Part shown: positions 29,201 to 38,086 of the stretch, one piece after another
Layout: every line of letters begins with the position of its first letter
Position numbering within the stretch: the stretch's first letter is position 1
Assembly: GCA_040429635.1 (NCBI GenBank)
Contig: CP158972.1
Location: 219,918-283,917 of the forward strand
Length of the DNA stretch: 64,000 nucleotides
Direction: 5' to 3'
Origin: Tamlana crocina
GTDB taxonomy: Bacteria > Bacteroidota > Bacteroidia > Flavobacteriales > Flavobacteriaceae
Program-made: the position numbers and the translations under genes
Notes under the pieces: generated by a model
Databases searched by the model: none
What the model was told of the DNA's origin: nothing
Seen by the model: only the letters and a program-made list of their open reading frames with translations

Positions 29201-30652
29201 ATGATTCATATTAGGCAAAACATAGCGGTAGATTGCGATGTGCTTATTGTTGGCGGCGGCCCTGCGGGGAGTTCGCTGGCTTATCATCTTTCAAAAGCGA
29301 ACATAAAAACGGTGGTTATCGAAGCCGAACGTTTCCCAAGGGACAAGGTTTGCGGCGATGGTGTGAGTCCCATTGCGCTTAAGGAACTCCACGATATGGG
29401 CATTACCGAAACCGATACTTTTAAAAAGGCTAATACCATTGAAAAAGTGGGACTGTTTATGGAAAATGATCAAACCTTTATCGAATTGGAAAAGCCCGAT
29501 GAATTGCCTTTTCATGCACGGATTATACCGAGAATTGAACTGGATTTTATGATTTACAATGCAGCAAAATCGGCCGGAGCGACTTTTATTGAAGGGGCTC
29601 GGGTTACGGATTTTAAGGTTACCAATCTGAAAGTAAGCACTACATACAAAGTTGGCGCTTCGGAACAGCAAATTACCTCAAAACTTATTGTTGGTGCCGA
29701 TGGTAGCAGGTCGATAGTGGCAAGACAATTACGTGGCAACTCCCCCGACCCGGCTTATCAACTGCTGGGGCTTCGTTCGTATTATAAAAATGTAAATGGT
29801 CCAAGAAACCGTGTGGATGTGTATTTCAACAAAGAGAATTTCCCTGGGATTTATTGGCTTTTTCCGAAAGGGGAACACGATGCCAATGTGGGTATGGCGA
29901 TGGTATTTAAAACGTGCCCGAAACAAGTTTCGGAGGTTCGAAAATGCTTTTCAAATTTTATTGACACCAACGCCGATTTAAAAAAACGACTGGGTAACGG
30001 TACGGCAACGGAAAAAGTTCAAGGTTGGCCCATAACATTTTATGACCCAAAAAATCCAGTGGTTTCAAACCGAGCTATGTTGGTGGGCGAGGCTGCAGGA
30101 CTAATCAATCCACTTAGCGGTGATGGTATACAATATGCAGTTTTGAGTGCGCGGTGGGCTTCCGAAACCATAAAGGAATGTTCAAAAATCAACGATTTTA
30201 GTGTTGAAGCGTTAATACCTTATCAAAAAACCATCGAAAACGAATTGGAATACGATTTTTCACTTTCAAATTTGCTTGTTCAATTTGGAAAAAATAAAAG
30301 TTTGGAACCCATTTGGATGTCATTCTTAAAAATATTGATTGGCCGTTGTAAGGAAGACCAAAAATTTGCAGGCACCGTTGCTGGAATTTTTGAGGGTACC
30401 TACCCTTCCTACAAAGCTTTGGATGCCGAATTTATTTTGAAAATAATTATGCAAGCGGGCTATGATACCAATTCATACCTATTGAAAAATATAGAACATC
30501 CCTCTCAATTTTTAAAGGATGGTACGCAATTGGCTAAAACTACTACTGATATTTTAAAAGCCCTCGCCAAAGACCCCAAGGCCCATTTGGGTTGGCTGGC
30601 CAACGTAGCTGGAAAAACGTTTACTGTGGCTAAGCATACCGTGAAAAGATAA
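29201..30652 (+). CDS. FAD-dependent oxidoreductase, geranylgeranyl-reductase family
   Basis: A 483-aa flavoprotein from the ATG at 29201, 2 bp after the prenyl synthase stop; a TTG at 29195 would add two residues. The N-terminal Rossmann motif VLIVGGGPAGSSLAYHL binds FAD. KVCGDGVSP is the family's Cys/Gly loop, and LVGEAAGLINPLSGDGI matches the second FAD motif. Family members reduce double bonds of geranylgeranyl chains in chlorophyll, archaeal lipids or menaquinones. Next to a GGPP-type synthase, saturation of an isoprenoid chain is the natural guess, though halogenase and hydroxylase relatives share the fold. Confidence 0.88.
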   Translation: MIHIRQNIAVDCDVLIVGGGPAGSSLAYHLSKANIKTVVIEAERFPRDKVCGDGVSPIALKELHDMGITETDTFKKANTIEKVGLFMENDQTFIELEKPDELPFHARIIPRIELDFMIYNAAKSAGATFIEGARVTDFKVTNLKVSTTYKVGASEQQITSKLIVGADGSRSIVARQLRGNSPDPAYQLLGLRSYYKNVNGPRNRVDVYFNKENFPGIYWLFPKGEHDANVGMAMVFKTCPKQVSEVRKCFSNFIDTNADLKKRLGNGTATEKVQGWPITFYDPKNPVVSNRAMLVGEAAGLINPLSGDGIQYAVLSARWASETIKECSKINDFSVEALIPYQKTIENELEYDFSLSNLLVQFGKNKSLEPIWMSFLKILIGRCKEDQKFAGTVAGIFEGTYPSYKALDAEFILKIIMQAGYDTNSYLLKNIEHPSQFLKDGTQLAKTTTDILKALAKDPKAHLGWLANVAGKTFTVAKHTVKR

Positions 30653-30703
30653 TTCCTTCCACCAAATCGAAATTCTTATTAAAAAACGCTTTTTATATTT
30701 TGC

Positions 30704-30711
30704 TACCTTTG
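30704..30711 (+). promoter_or_regulatory. Bacteroidota-type -7 element upstream of rnpA
   Basis: TACCTTTG at 30704-30711 matches TAnnTTTG and lies 17 bp before the TTG start of rnpA. A clear -33 element is not seen. Confidence 0.55.
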
Positions 30712-30728
30712 GCAATAAAATCAGCGCA

Positions 30729-31112
30729 TTGAAATTCACCTACGGCAAAAAAGAAAAGCTAAAAAGCAAAAAACTAATAGACCAACTGTTTACCGAGGGT
30801 AAATCGGTATCGGCATTTCCCTTGCGATTGGTCTATTTGGGCACTACTTTTGATGATGATGTTATGGCTAAAACCGGTGTTTCGGTAAGTAAGCGAAACT
30901 TTAAAACTGCTGTGGCTAGAAATCGCATAAAACGTTTCCTTCGAGAAGCTTACAGACTAAATAAAGGCCAGTATTTTAACAATTTAACAACGCCTCACGC
31001 GTTTATGATTTTGTACATTGGCAAAGAAAAACCCTCTTTTGATCAAGTTGAAAAACGAATGAACCAGTTGTTTACTAAATTTTTAAACAAAATTTCGGAG
31101 GAAAGCCAGTAA
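30729..31112 (+). CDS. rnpA: ribonuclease P protein component RnpA
   Basis: Protein subunit of RNase P, which trims tRNA 5' leaders. The 127-aa length is standard. The RNR motif region KTAVARNRIKRFLREAYR and the preceding GVSVSKRNFK are intact. The start is TTG at 30729, giving the family-typical opening (M)KFTYGKKEKLKSKK; no ATG fits. It is unusual in not being next to rpmH or dnaA here, which I believe is common in this phylum. The DUF4349 gene follows 10 bp later. Confidence 0.96.
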   Translation: MKFTYGKKEKLKSKKLIDQLFTEGKSVSAFPLRLVYLGTTFDDDVMAKTGVSVSKRNFKTAVARNRIKRFLREAYRLNKGQYFNNLTTPHAFMILYIGKEKPSFDQVEKRMNQLFTKFLNKISEESQ

Positions 31113-31122
31113 AAAATCTGTT

Positions 31123-31941
31123 ATGAAACTACTATCTTATGTTTTAGTGCTTTTGTTTCCTTTGATGTGCTCTAAAGGACCATCAAGCGAGAATACATCG
31201 GTGGTGCATACTGAATCTGAGGTAATGCACAGTGTTGAAGAAATGGCTACTGTTGATAATGATATGGCGGTTCCTTCTGAATCAACGGCTCAAAAAATCA
31301 TTAAAACCTCATTTCTGCGGTTTGAAACACGAGATTTAGATAAAACCTACCTCGACATTAAAAATGTGGTTCAAGCGAACAAAGGTTTTATTCAAGATGA
31401 TAATTCTAACAATGCGTTTAATAGAATTACCCGTCGGTTGGTTATAAGAATTCCCACTATAAACTTTCAGGATGCTTTAGATGCCGTTAGCCAAAACGTA
31501 TCGTATTTTGATGAAAAACGTGTTTCTGCAAAAGATGTCACCGAAGAATTCATTGATTTGGAAGCCCGATTAAAGGCCAAAAAACAGTTGGAAAATCGCT
31601 ATTTGGAATTATTGGACAAAGCTAAAAACGTCAAGGAAATTTTAGAAATAGAACGCGAACTTTCAACCATCAGAGAAGAAATTGAAGCCAAACAAGGCCG
31701 CTTGAATTACCTTCAAAACCAAGTATCGCTAAGCACTTTGGAAATTGAATTTTATAAACTCACTTCTGAAGCGCCGGTAGCCAAATCGTACGGCACCAAA
31801 ATGTGGAATGCCATAAAATCCGGCTTCAACGGAATTTCCTTATTTTTCTTGGGAATTTTACATATTTGGCCGTTTATTATCATTCTCATCATCGGAATTT
31901 TCTTTTTAAGAAAATGGATAAATAAGAGTAAAAAATCATAA
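31123..31941 (+). CDS. DUF4349 domain lipoprotein
   Basis: A 272-aa envelope protein. The N-terminal signal ends in a lipobox-like LFPLMC, and a polar linker follows. The DUF4349 body starts near residue 65 (KIIKTSFLRFETRDLDKTYL), contains a coiled-coil hairpin around 150-200 (KNVKEILEIERELSTIREEI), and ends with one transmembrane segment at about 240-262 and a basic tail. Function of the family is unknown. It lies between rnpA and an S41 protease and is probably co-transcribed with them. Confidence 0.85.
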   Translation: MKLLSYVLVLLFPLMCSKGPSSENTSVVHTESEVMHSVEEMATVDNDMAVPSESTAQKIIKTSFLRFETRDLDKTYLDIKNVVQANKGFIQDDNSNNAFNRITRRLVIRIPTINFQDALDAVSQNVSYFDEKRVSAKDVTEEFIDLEARLKAKKQLENRYLELLDKAKNVKEILEIERELSTIREEIEAKQGRLNYLQNQVSLSTLEIEFYKLTSEAPVAKSYGTKMWNAIKSGFNGISLFFLGILHIWPFIIILIIGIFFLRKWINKSKKS

Positions 31942-32036
31942 TGGGCTTTTGGTAGGGAATAGTCAAAACATTTTGATAACTGCCAGAGCAACACCAACAA
32001 ACACCTAAAAAATAAGTTGTTAAAAAATTCAAATAG

Positions 32037-33674
32037 ATGAAACTCATATTAAAGAAAAGAATCATAATCCCTATTCTGGCTGGAGTTGTTTTTTTCAGCA
32101 CTACCGCTTTTAAAAATGATTTTTTTGAAATCGCGAAACAGATTGAAATTTTCACCACGCTGTTTAAGGAACTCAACATGAATTATGTTGATGATACCAA
32201 TCCGGCCGATTTAATGGACACTGCCATAAAAAGTATGTTGGAAGACCTGGATCCGTACACCAATTTTATGAACGAGCAGGATGTTGAAGCGGCAAGAATT
32301 AACAACACCGGCGATTATACGGGTATTGGGGCTAAAATTCAGACTTTAAAAGATAAATTGATTGTGGTTGAGCCTTACAAAGATTATCCTGCCGACAAAG
32401 CGGGCTTAAAGGCTGGAGACGAAATTATAAAGGTGGGCAACACCGTTGTGGCCAATTATAAAGAAAGTGCTGGCGATTTACTAAAAGGTACGTCAGGTTC
32501 TTCGGTTGAAGTGACTTTTAAACGCCAAGGCAAAACCCAAACGGCTACCATAAACCGCGCGGAAGTGGAGATTAAGGCCGTGCCGTATTTTTCAATGATT
32601 AATGATAAAACGGGCTATATTGTATTGAGCCGTTTTAGTCAAAAAGCCTTCGAGGAAACCAATTACGCCCTTCGCGATTTAAAGGCCCAAGGCGCCAAAA
32701 AAATGATTTTGGATTTACGCGGAAACCCCGGTGGATTAGTAAATGAAGCCATTAACATTGTTAATCTGTTTGTTCCGAAAGGGCAATTGGTGGTAACCAC
32801 AAAATCGAAGGTTAAAAAGTACAACCGTACTTACCTCACCCAACGTGATCCCATTGATACCGAAATGCCTTTGGTTATTTTAATTGACGAAAAAAGCGCC
32901 TCGGCCAGCGAAATCGTCTCGGGTGCTTTACAAGATTTAGACCGTGCCGTAATCGTGGGCTCCCGCAGCTTTGGTAAAGGTTTGGTGCAACGCCCAAAAG
33001 AGCTGACTTATGGCACCCAAGTAAAAATTACCATTTCTAGATATTACACACCTTCGGGACGCTGTATTCAGGCTTTAGATTATTGGAATAGGAACGAAAA
33101 AGGCGAGGCCGTTAAAATCGACCAAAAAAATTATCACGAGTTTAAAACCAAAAACGGACGAAAGGTTTTTGATGGCGGCGGCGTGTATCCCGACGTGCCT
33201 ATGGGTACTTACAAAACCTCGCCCATTACCACCGCTATTGTCAATAACAACTTGATTTTCGATTTTGCTACAAACTATTATTACAACCACAACATCGAAA
33301 ATATAGATGGGTTCAATCTTAATAATCAGGATTTTTCGGAGTTTAAAAGTTTCCTAAAATCCAATAATTTTTCATTTGAAACCGATACCGAAAAAGCATT
33401 AAAAAAAGCATTCGAAACGGCTAAAAAAGAAGAATTGAACGACGATATCGAAAACAACTACAACGCTTTGATTTCAAATTTAGAGCAATCGAAAAAAAGT
33501 GTGATTGACGAAAACAAAGATTTTTTACTGAAACTGCTTACCGAAGAAATCGTAAAACGCTACGTGTACCGCGAAGGGCTTTACGAATATTACAAAACCC
33601 ATAACCCCGAAATTAAAAAAGCCACAGATATTTTAGGTAACCTATCCACTTACAACGGGTATTTACGGCTATAG
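32037..33674 (+). CDS. S41 family carboxyl-terminal processing peptidase
   Basis: A 545-aa periplasmic protease with an N-terminal signal anchor. A PDZ domain lies at about 95-175 (YTGIGAKIQTLKDKLIVVEP, AGLKAGDEIIKVG). The S41 catalytic domain has Ser in KSASASEIVSG and Lys in SFGKGLVQ, the Ser/Lys dyad of CtpA/Prc enzymes. The C-terminal 150 residues are helical and charged. Its targets are unknown. The gene follows DUF4349 after 95 bp. Confidence 0.94.
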   Translation: MKLILKKRIIIPILAGVVFFSTTAFKNDFFEIAKQIEIFTTLFKELNMNYVDDTNPADLMDTAIKSMLEDLDPYTNFMNEQDVEAARINNTGDYTGIGAKIQTLKDKLIVVEPYKDYPADKAGLKAGDEIIKVGNTVVANYKESAGDLLKGTSGSSVEVTFKRQGKTQTATINRAEVEIKAVPYFSMINDKTGYIVLSRFSQKAFEETNYALRDLKAQGAKKMILDLRGNPGGLVNEAINIVNLFVPKGQLVVTTKSKVKKYNRTYLTQRDPIDTEMPLVILIDEKSASASEIVSGALQDLDRAVIVGSRSFGKGLVQRPKELTYGTQVKITISRYYTPSGRCIQALDYWNRNEKGEAVKIDQKNYHEFKTKNGRKVFDGGGVYPDVPMGTYKTSPITTAIVNNNLIFDFATNYYYNHNIENIDGFNLNNQDFSEFKSFLKSNNFSFETDTEKALKKAFETAKKEELNDDIENNYNALISNLEQSKKSVIDENKDFLLKLLTEEIVKRYVYREGLYEYYKTHNPEIKKATDILGNLSTYNGYLRL

Positions 33675-33697
33675 TGTTTTTGTTCAATCGTCCTAAA

Positions 33698-33722
33698 AAA
33701 AGCCCTGTTTATAGGCTTTTAC
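33698..33722 (+). terminator. short hairpin after the S41 protease gene
   Basis: AAAAGCC (33698-33704) pairs with GGCTTTT (33714-33720); the T-run is only four bases. A weak but correctly placed terminator. Confidence 0.5.
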
Positions 33723-33774
33723 GATGGTTTTCGATTAAAAATAGTATATTTATCCATCTATTCTAAATCCTACT

Positions 33775-34635
33775 ATGCGTAAATTATTGGTATTGATATT
33801 ATTGACTTTTAACGGTGTAATGGCCTTTTCGCAAAAAGATTTAACACACGAAGTTTATTTTGATACCGATAAATTCGTGGTACCTCCAACTGAAGAAAAC
33901 CGATTGTTGTTATTCATTTCGAACATCTCGGATGTAGAAATTGAATCGATTGCTATTTTCGGTTTTTGCGATGACCGTGGCGCCGATACTTACAACTTAA
34001 AACTTTCGCAACAACGTGCTGACGCCATAAAAGCCATCTTTGCCAATAACGAGATTAGTGAAGACCTGATTTCTAACGTTGATGGTAAGGGTAAAATTCT
34101 TTTAAAAGTAGTTGAAGAAAAAGACCTTTTGAAAATTAGAGGGTTGAACCGAAAGGTTGAAATTATAGTGAAACCCAAACCACCAAAACCCGAAAAAGTA
34201 GAGGTGGCCGAAGTAACGCCTGAAAAAATCAAGGAAAAAACCGAAATAGATTTAATAAATGAAAGCGCTGTGGGCGATAAAATCATTTTTAAGAATATTT
34301 TGTTCAAAACGGGCTATGCCACAGTAACACCAGGTTCTAAAAAGACTTTAGAAAATATTGCCAAAGCTTTGGTAGAGCGCGACGATATTTATTTTACCGT
34401 TCAAGGGCATGTGTGCTGTACCCAATTTACGCGTGATGCCGTTGATAGAAAAACAAAAAAACGTAACCTATCGGAAGCACGGGCCAAGTATGTTTACGAT
34501 TATTTTGCCAAAAAAGGCGTGGATAAAAAACGTATGCGGCATTTAGGCATGCGACGTAAGTTTCCTTTGGGAGGCGACCCAGAGTTTGATAGGCGCGTAG
34601 AAATTGTGATTACTTACGTTGGCAATGCTAATTAA
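33775..34635 (+). CDS. protein with two tandem OmpA-C-like domains
   Basis: A 286-aa exported protein with signal peptide (MRKLLVLILLTFNGVMAFSQ). It has two OmpA/MotB-like peptidoglycan-binding domains, at about 25-130 (YFDTDKFVVPP, GFCDDRGADTYNLKLSQQRA) and 170-283 (FKTGYATVTPGSKKTLENIA, NLSEARAKYVYDYF). They are separated by a Pro/Lys linker, and there is no beta-barrel domain. The second domain replaces the usual G-H-T/A-D segment by GHVCC. Probably a periplasmic cell-wall-binding protein. The T9SS LRR gene starts 6 bp downstream. Confidence 0.85.
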   Translation: MRKLLVLILLTFNGVMAFSQKDLTHEVYFDTDKFVVPPTEENRLLLFISNISDVEIESIAIFGFCDDRGADTYNLKLSQQRADAIKAIFANNEISEDLISNVDGKGKILLKVVEEKDLLKIRGLNRKVEIIVKPKPPKPEKVEVAEVTPEKIKEKTEIDLINESAVGDKIIFKNILFKTGYATVTPGSKKTLENIAKALVERDDIYFTVQGHVCCTQFTRDAVDRKTKKRNLSEARAKYVYDYFAKKGVDKKRMRHLGMRRKFPLGGDPEFDRRVEIVITYVGNAN

Positions 34636-34641
34636 AAGCCT

Positions 34642-36045
34642 ATGCCCCATAAAATTGGTTTTATAGTTTGTTTTTGTTTGATAAGCTTTAAAAGTTTTTG
34701 TCAAAATACCGCTATTCCAGATCCTAATTTTGAGCAGGCATTGATTGATTTGGGTTACGACTCCCCTCCTATTAACGGACAAATTCCAACGGCAAATATT
34801 AGTATAATAACCGATTTGGACCTCGTTTCAAAAAACATTTTAGACCTCACCGGAATCGAAGATTTTATTGCTTTAACCAATCTCGATTGCTCCGATAATG
34901 CATTGACGCTTTTGGATGTTAGCCAAAACTCAAATATCACCGAATTATATTGTAGCGATAATTTGTTAACAGCCATTAATATTGAAAACACGCCTAATTT
35001 GCAACGGTTATGGTGTTTCAACAATCAGTTGACCAATCTTGATATTACCCAAAATAGTGAGCTGATTTCGTTACGCAGTGAAAACAACCTTTTAACTGAT
35101 TTGGATGTTACAAACAATACAAAATTGAATGTTTTGGTCTGCGAAGGAAATCAAATTTCGACTCTAAATGTTTCAAACAATACGGGTTTAAGCCGATTGC
35201 AATGTGGCAACAATTTCATTGCAAATTTGAATATTGAAAACAATATAAACCTCACTTATTTAAGTTGCGACCAAAACCGAATTTCAAACTTAAACCTTCA
35301 AAATAATATACGATTGGGCGTTTTAATATGTTATGAAAATAGTATTTCGGTATTAGACCTTTCAAACAACACCAACCTCACCGATTTGAATTGCAGTAAC
35401 AACCTGCTTTGCAATTTAAACCTAAAAAATAGTAATAACAGTAATATGAATTCGGTTTATTTCAGTGGAAATCAAGATTTGAACTGCGTGATTGTTGATA
35501 ACCTAAATGACGACCGTACAGATTGGATGCCCGATACGTTCAACAATTATGCACAAAATATTAACGACTGTAACGGTTTTGTTCCTGTTGATGAGTTGGA
35601 TGATGTTATTGGCACCGGTTACACCCTTCCAAATTTGGTTAACGGGAGTTATTTTACGGGCCAAAATGGTACTGGAACTACTTTAAATGCTGGCGATATT
35701 ATTTCCACTTCACAAACCATTTATATTTATGACGAGACGGCTTGCTTCAGCAATGAATCCAGTTTTTTTGTTTTAATTACTGAAAATGAATACTACATCC
35801 CAAAATATTTTACCCCCAACGGCGATGGTTTTCACGATGTTTGGAAAGTGATTGACAACACCAATCTTATCAACAATATTACGATTTACGACCGCTACGG
35901 AAAATTATTGAAATTTTTGCCCTCGAACGCTAATGGTTGGGACGGCACTTACAACGGGAAATTACTGCCTACCGATAGCTATTGGTATGTTATTGTTTTA
36001 AATAATAGAAATGTTTTAAAAGGGCATTTTGCTTTGAAGCGGTAA
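34642..36045 (+). CDS. leucine-rich repeat protein with T9SS type B sorting domain
   Basis: Cell-surface or secreted protein of 467 aa. After the signal peptide (to about residue 20), about nine LRR units of 21-22 residues follow between 70 and 290, each like LTNLDCSDNALTLLDVSQN, with Cys at the same repeat position. The last 85 residues form a type IX secretion type B (gliding-motility-associated) C-terminal domain: IPKYFTPNGDGFHDVWKV, ITIYDRYGKLL, NGWDGTYNGKLLPTDSYWY. The protein should pass the outer membrane by the Por system. Ligand unknown. Confidence 0.92.
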   Translation: MPHKIGFIVCFCLISFKSFCQNTAIPDPNFEQALIDLGYDSPPINGQIPTANISIITDLDLVSKNILDLTGIEDFIALTNLDCSDNALTLLDVSQNSNITELYCSDNLLTAINIENTPNLQRLWCFNNQLTNLDITQNSELISLRSENNLLTDLDVTNNTKLNVLVCEGNQISTLNVSNNTGLSRLQCGNNFIANLNIENNINLTYLSCDQNRISNLNLQNNIRLGVLICYENSISVLDLSNNTNLTDLNCSNNLLCNLNLKNSNNSNMNSVYFSGNQDLNCVIVDNLNDDRTDWMPDTFNNYAQNINDCNGFVPVDELDDVIGTGYTLPNLVNGSYFTGQNGTGTTLNAGDIISTSQTIYIYDETACFSNESSFFVLITENEYYIPKYFTPNGDGFHDVWKVIDNTNLINNITIYDRYGKLLKFLPSNANGWDGTYNGKLLPTDSYWYVIVLNNRNVLKGHFALKR

Positions 36046-36064
36046 CTATAAGAAGATTTATTAA

Positions 36065-36131
36065 AAGATTGCCATACTTCGTCTGCGCTCAGTACAGGCT
36101 TTTTAGTTGCTCACTCCTTCGCAATGACGCT
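36065..36131. repeat. dispersed repeat after the LRR gene
   Basis: ATTGCCATACTTCGTCTGCG...CTCCTTCGCAATGACG. The ends (ATTGC...GCAAT) are inverted, and the interior TCTGCGCTCAGTAC resembles the GAGCGCAGTCGA half-unit in reverse. Confidence 0.55.
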
Positions 36132-36137
36132 GTAAAA

Positions 36138-36584
36138 TTAGAAAGTCCCTATCATGCCTATATGCGGAATATCATCTTCCAGATACTCCTCACCGAACTC
36201 CGAAAAACCTAAATCGCCATAAAATTTTCTTAAATAGCACTGCGCAGAAATTTGAATGACCGACGTTTCAAAATATTCTTTTATAGCCTTTATGGAAGCT
36301 TCCATAATTTTATTTCCATAATGGTGCTTTCTTTCATTTTTTACCACCAATACCCTACCAATACTGGCTTCCTTTAAATAATTACCAGGTTTAAAAATTC
36401 TGGTATAAGCAATTAATTCTTCATTTTTATAACCCAAAACATGCAGTGCCTTTTGGTCCTTTCCGTCTAAATCGAGGTAAATACAATGCTGTTCCAACAC
36501 AAAAACCTGATTGCGGAGTTGCAGTAATTTATACAGTTCTTGTTTTGTGAGTTGTTCGAATGATTTTACTATGGTTGTTAACAT
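36138..36584 (-). CDS. GNAT acetyltransferase, ElaA family
   Basis: A 148-aa cytosolic N-acetyltransferase. ElaA hallmarks are LRNQVFVLEQHCIYLDLDGKDQ at the N-terminus, the acetyl-CoA-binding strand ASIGRVLVVKNERKHHYGNKI, and C-terminal YGDLGFSEFGEEYLEDDIPH. Natural substrate unknown. It stands alone with repeat-containing gaps on both sides. Confidence 0.9.
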   Translation of the reverse strand: MLTTIVKSFEQLTKQELYKLLQLRNQVFVLEQHCIYLDLDGKDQKALHVLGYKNEELIAYTRIFKPGNYLKEASIGRVLVVKNERKHHYGNKIMEASIKAIKEYFETSVIQISAQCYLRKFYGDLGFSEFGEEYLEDDIPHIGMIGTF

Positions 36585-36622
36585 GATATTTAAAATAGTT
36601 GGGGTTGGGTTATTTTTTAAAA

Positions 36623-36733
36623 TCCCGATAGCTATCGGAACGTTTCTCTTTTCTAAATGACTACAATCTAAAGATATTAATTTAACTATTACATTTATGA
36701 GATTCCTACGTCGTACCTAATCGGAATGACGCT
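36623..36733. repeat. perfect 14-bp palindrome and dispersed repeat half-unit
   Basis: CCGATAGCTATCGG (36625-36638) is a perfect palindrome. It is followed by TGAGATTCCTACGTCGTACC...GGAATGACG (36699-36731), a diverged relative of the unit at 23500-23535. They lie between the elaA-like and CDF genes. Confidence 0.6.
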
Positions 36734-37651
36734 TCAATCTTGAACGATTACGCCTTTATCATCATTTTTATTGAACTCTGGCTGGATAGTAACATGGTTG
36801 ATGTTAAATTGTATATGCAAAACGGATTCTATTTCCTCCAAAAGTGCATCGAATTCGGTAATGGCTAAATCTTCCCTTAAATCTAAATGCGCTTCCAAGT
36901 GCAGCTCGTTATCACTTAAATTCCAAATGTGCACGTGATGCAGCTTTTTTACCTTTGGAAGTTTATTAACCGTTTTCACCACATCTTCAATATTGATATG
37001 GGCCGGTGTAAAGAGCATAATCATTTTAGTGGAGGTTTTTAACAAATCGTAACCCACAAAAATTAAGTAAACGGCAATTAAAAACGTAAGGACACTATCC
37101 ACCCAAAACAGTTGATAGTATTTCATTAAAAGTCCGCCAATAAGCACGGCAATACTGGCCAACATATCGGTTAACAAGTGCAAATAAGCACTACGCATAT
37201 TAATGTTGTTATGGGCATCTTTTTTTAACAACAGTACGCTTAAACCGTTGGCAACAATCCCCAATAACGATAGCCAAATAACCAACCCCGACTTTATAGG
37301 CTCGGGATCTTGAAAACGTTTTACGGCTTCAATAATCAATAAAATCGCAATAATTATTAACGTGGAAGCATTTACAAAAGCGGCCAAAATTTCGGCCCGT
37401 TTATAACCAAAGGTTCTATCGAACGAGGCTTCCTTTTTAGATAATTTATTGGCCACATAGCTCACCACCAATGATAGTACATCGCTAAAATTATGCAAGG
37501 CATCACTTAAAAGTGCCAAACTTCCAGAAACCAATCCGCCAACCACTTGTGCGGTGGTTATTAAAATGTTTAAAAAAATGGAAATTAAAAGATTCCGACC
37601 TTTTAAATCGTTGTGCCCATGCACGTGGTTATGCGAGTGGCTGTGCCCCAT
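36734..37651 (-). CDS. cation diffusion facilitator (Zn2+ efflux) transporter
   Basis: A 305-aa inner-membrane metal/proton antiporter. The His-rich N-terminus (MGHSHSHNHVHGHND) and six hydrophobic segments are visible. Transport-site motifs HNFSD (TM2) and HLLTD (TM5) give the HxxxD pair expected for zinc. A cytosolic C-terminal domain begins near residue 210 (HHVHIWNLSDNELHLEAHLD). It starts directly at the rpiB stop with no gap, so the two genes are probably one transcript. Confidence 0.95.
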   Translation of the reverse strand: MGHSHSHNHVHGHNDLKGRNLLISIFLNILITTAQVVGGLVSGSLALLSDALHNFSDVLSLVVSYVANKLSKKEASFDRTFGYKRAEILAAFVNASTLIIIAILLIIEAVKRFQDPEPIKSGLVIWLSLLGIVANGLSVLLLKKDAHNNINMRSAYLHLLTDMLASIAVLIGGLLMKYYQLFWVDSVLTFLIAVYLIFVGYDLLKTSTKMIMLFTPAHINIEDVVKTVNKLPKVKKLHHVHIWNLSDNELHLEAHLDLREDLAITEFDALLEEIESVLHIQFNINHVTIQPEFNKNDDKGVIVQD

Positions 37652-38086
37652 TTAGCAAGAAACAGGAATTTTATCGATTCGGTTTTGGTGGCGGCCACCT
37701 TCAAAATCGGTGTTTAAAAACACATCGACCATTTCAATAGCTTGTTGAACCGCTGTAAAACGTGCCGGAATACACAAAATATTAGCATTGTTGTGGCTAC
37801 GTATAAGATGAACAATTTCTTTGTTCCAGGCCAGTCCTGCTCTAATTTTTTGGTGTTTATTTGCCGTCATGGCCACACCGTTTGCACTGCCGCATATAAG
37901 GATGCCCAACTCTGCTTTTTGGTTTTCAACATCCTTGGCTACCGGATGTACAAAATCGGCATAATCCACACTATCATTAGCATCGGTACCGTGGTTAATA
38001 ATGGTATATCCTTTAGCTTCAAGGTGTTTAACAACGGCTTGTTTATACTCGGTTCCGGCGTGGTCGTTCCCTATTGAAATTTTCAT
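37652..38086 (-). CDS. rpiB: ribose-5-phosphate isomerase B
   Basis: Interconverts ribose-5-P and ribulose-5-P. Using the ATG at 38086 the protein is 144 aa and begins MKISIGNDHAGTEYK, the family start; a longer frame from 38125 adds 13 non-conserved residues and is rejected. The catalytic Cys is in ILICGSANGVAMTANK, and HNNANILCIPAR is conserved. It is divergent from rnr across a 624-bp gap. Confidence 0.96.
   Translation of the reverse strand: MKISIGNDHAGTEYKQAVVKHLEAKGYTIINHGTDANDSVDYADFVHPVAKDVENQKAELGILICGSANGVAMTANKHQKIRAGLAWNKEIVHLIRSHNNANILCIPARFTAVQQAIEMVDVFLNTDFEGGRHQNRIDKIPVSC

Noticed and set aside
24844-30652. Encapsulin family 2 nanocompartment (which can be linked to terpenoid enzymes)
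   Set aside because: None of the five unknown proteins has the size or sequence features of an HK97-fold shell protein; helical and Ig-like parts do not fit.
34842-35520. Tandem DNA repeat in the LRR gene
   Set aside because: Periodicity is at protein level (LRR units of 21-22 aa) with strongly diverged DNA; explained by the domain.
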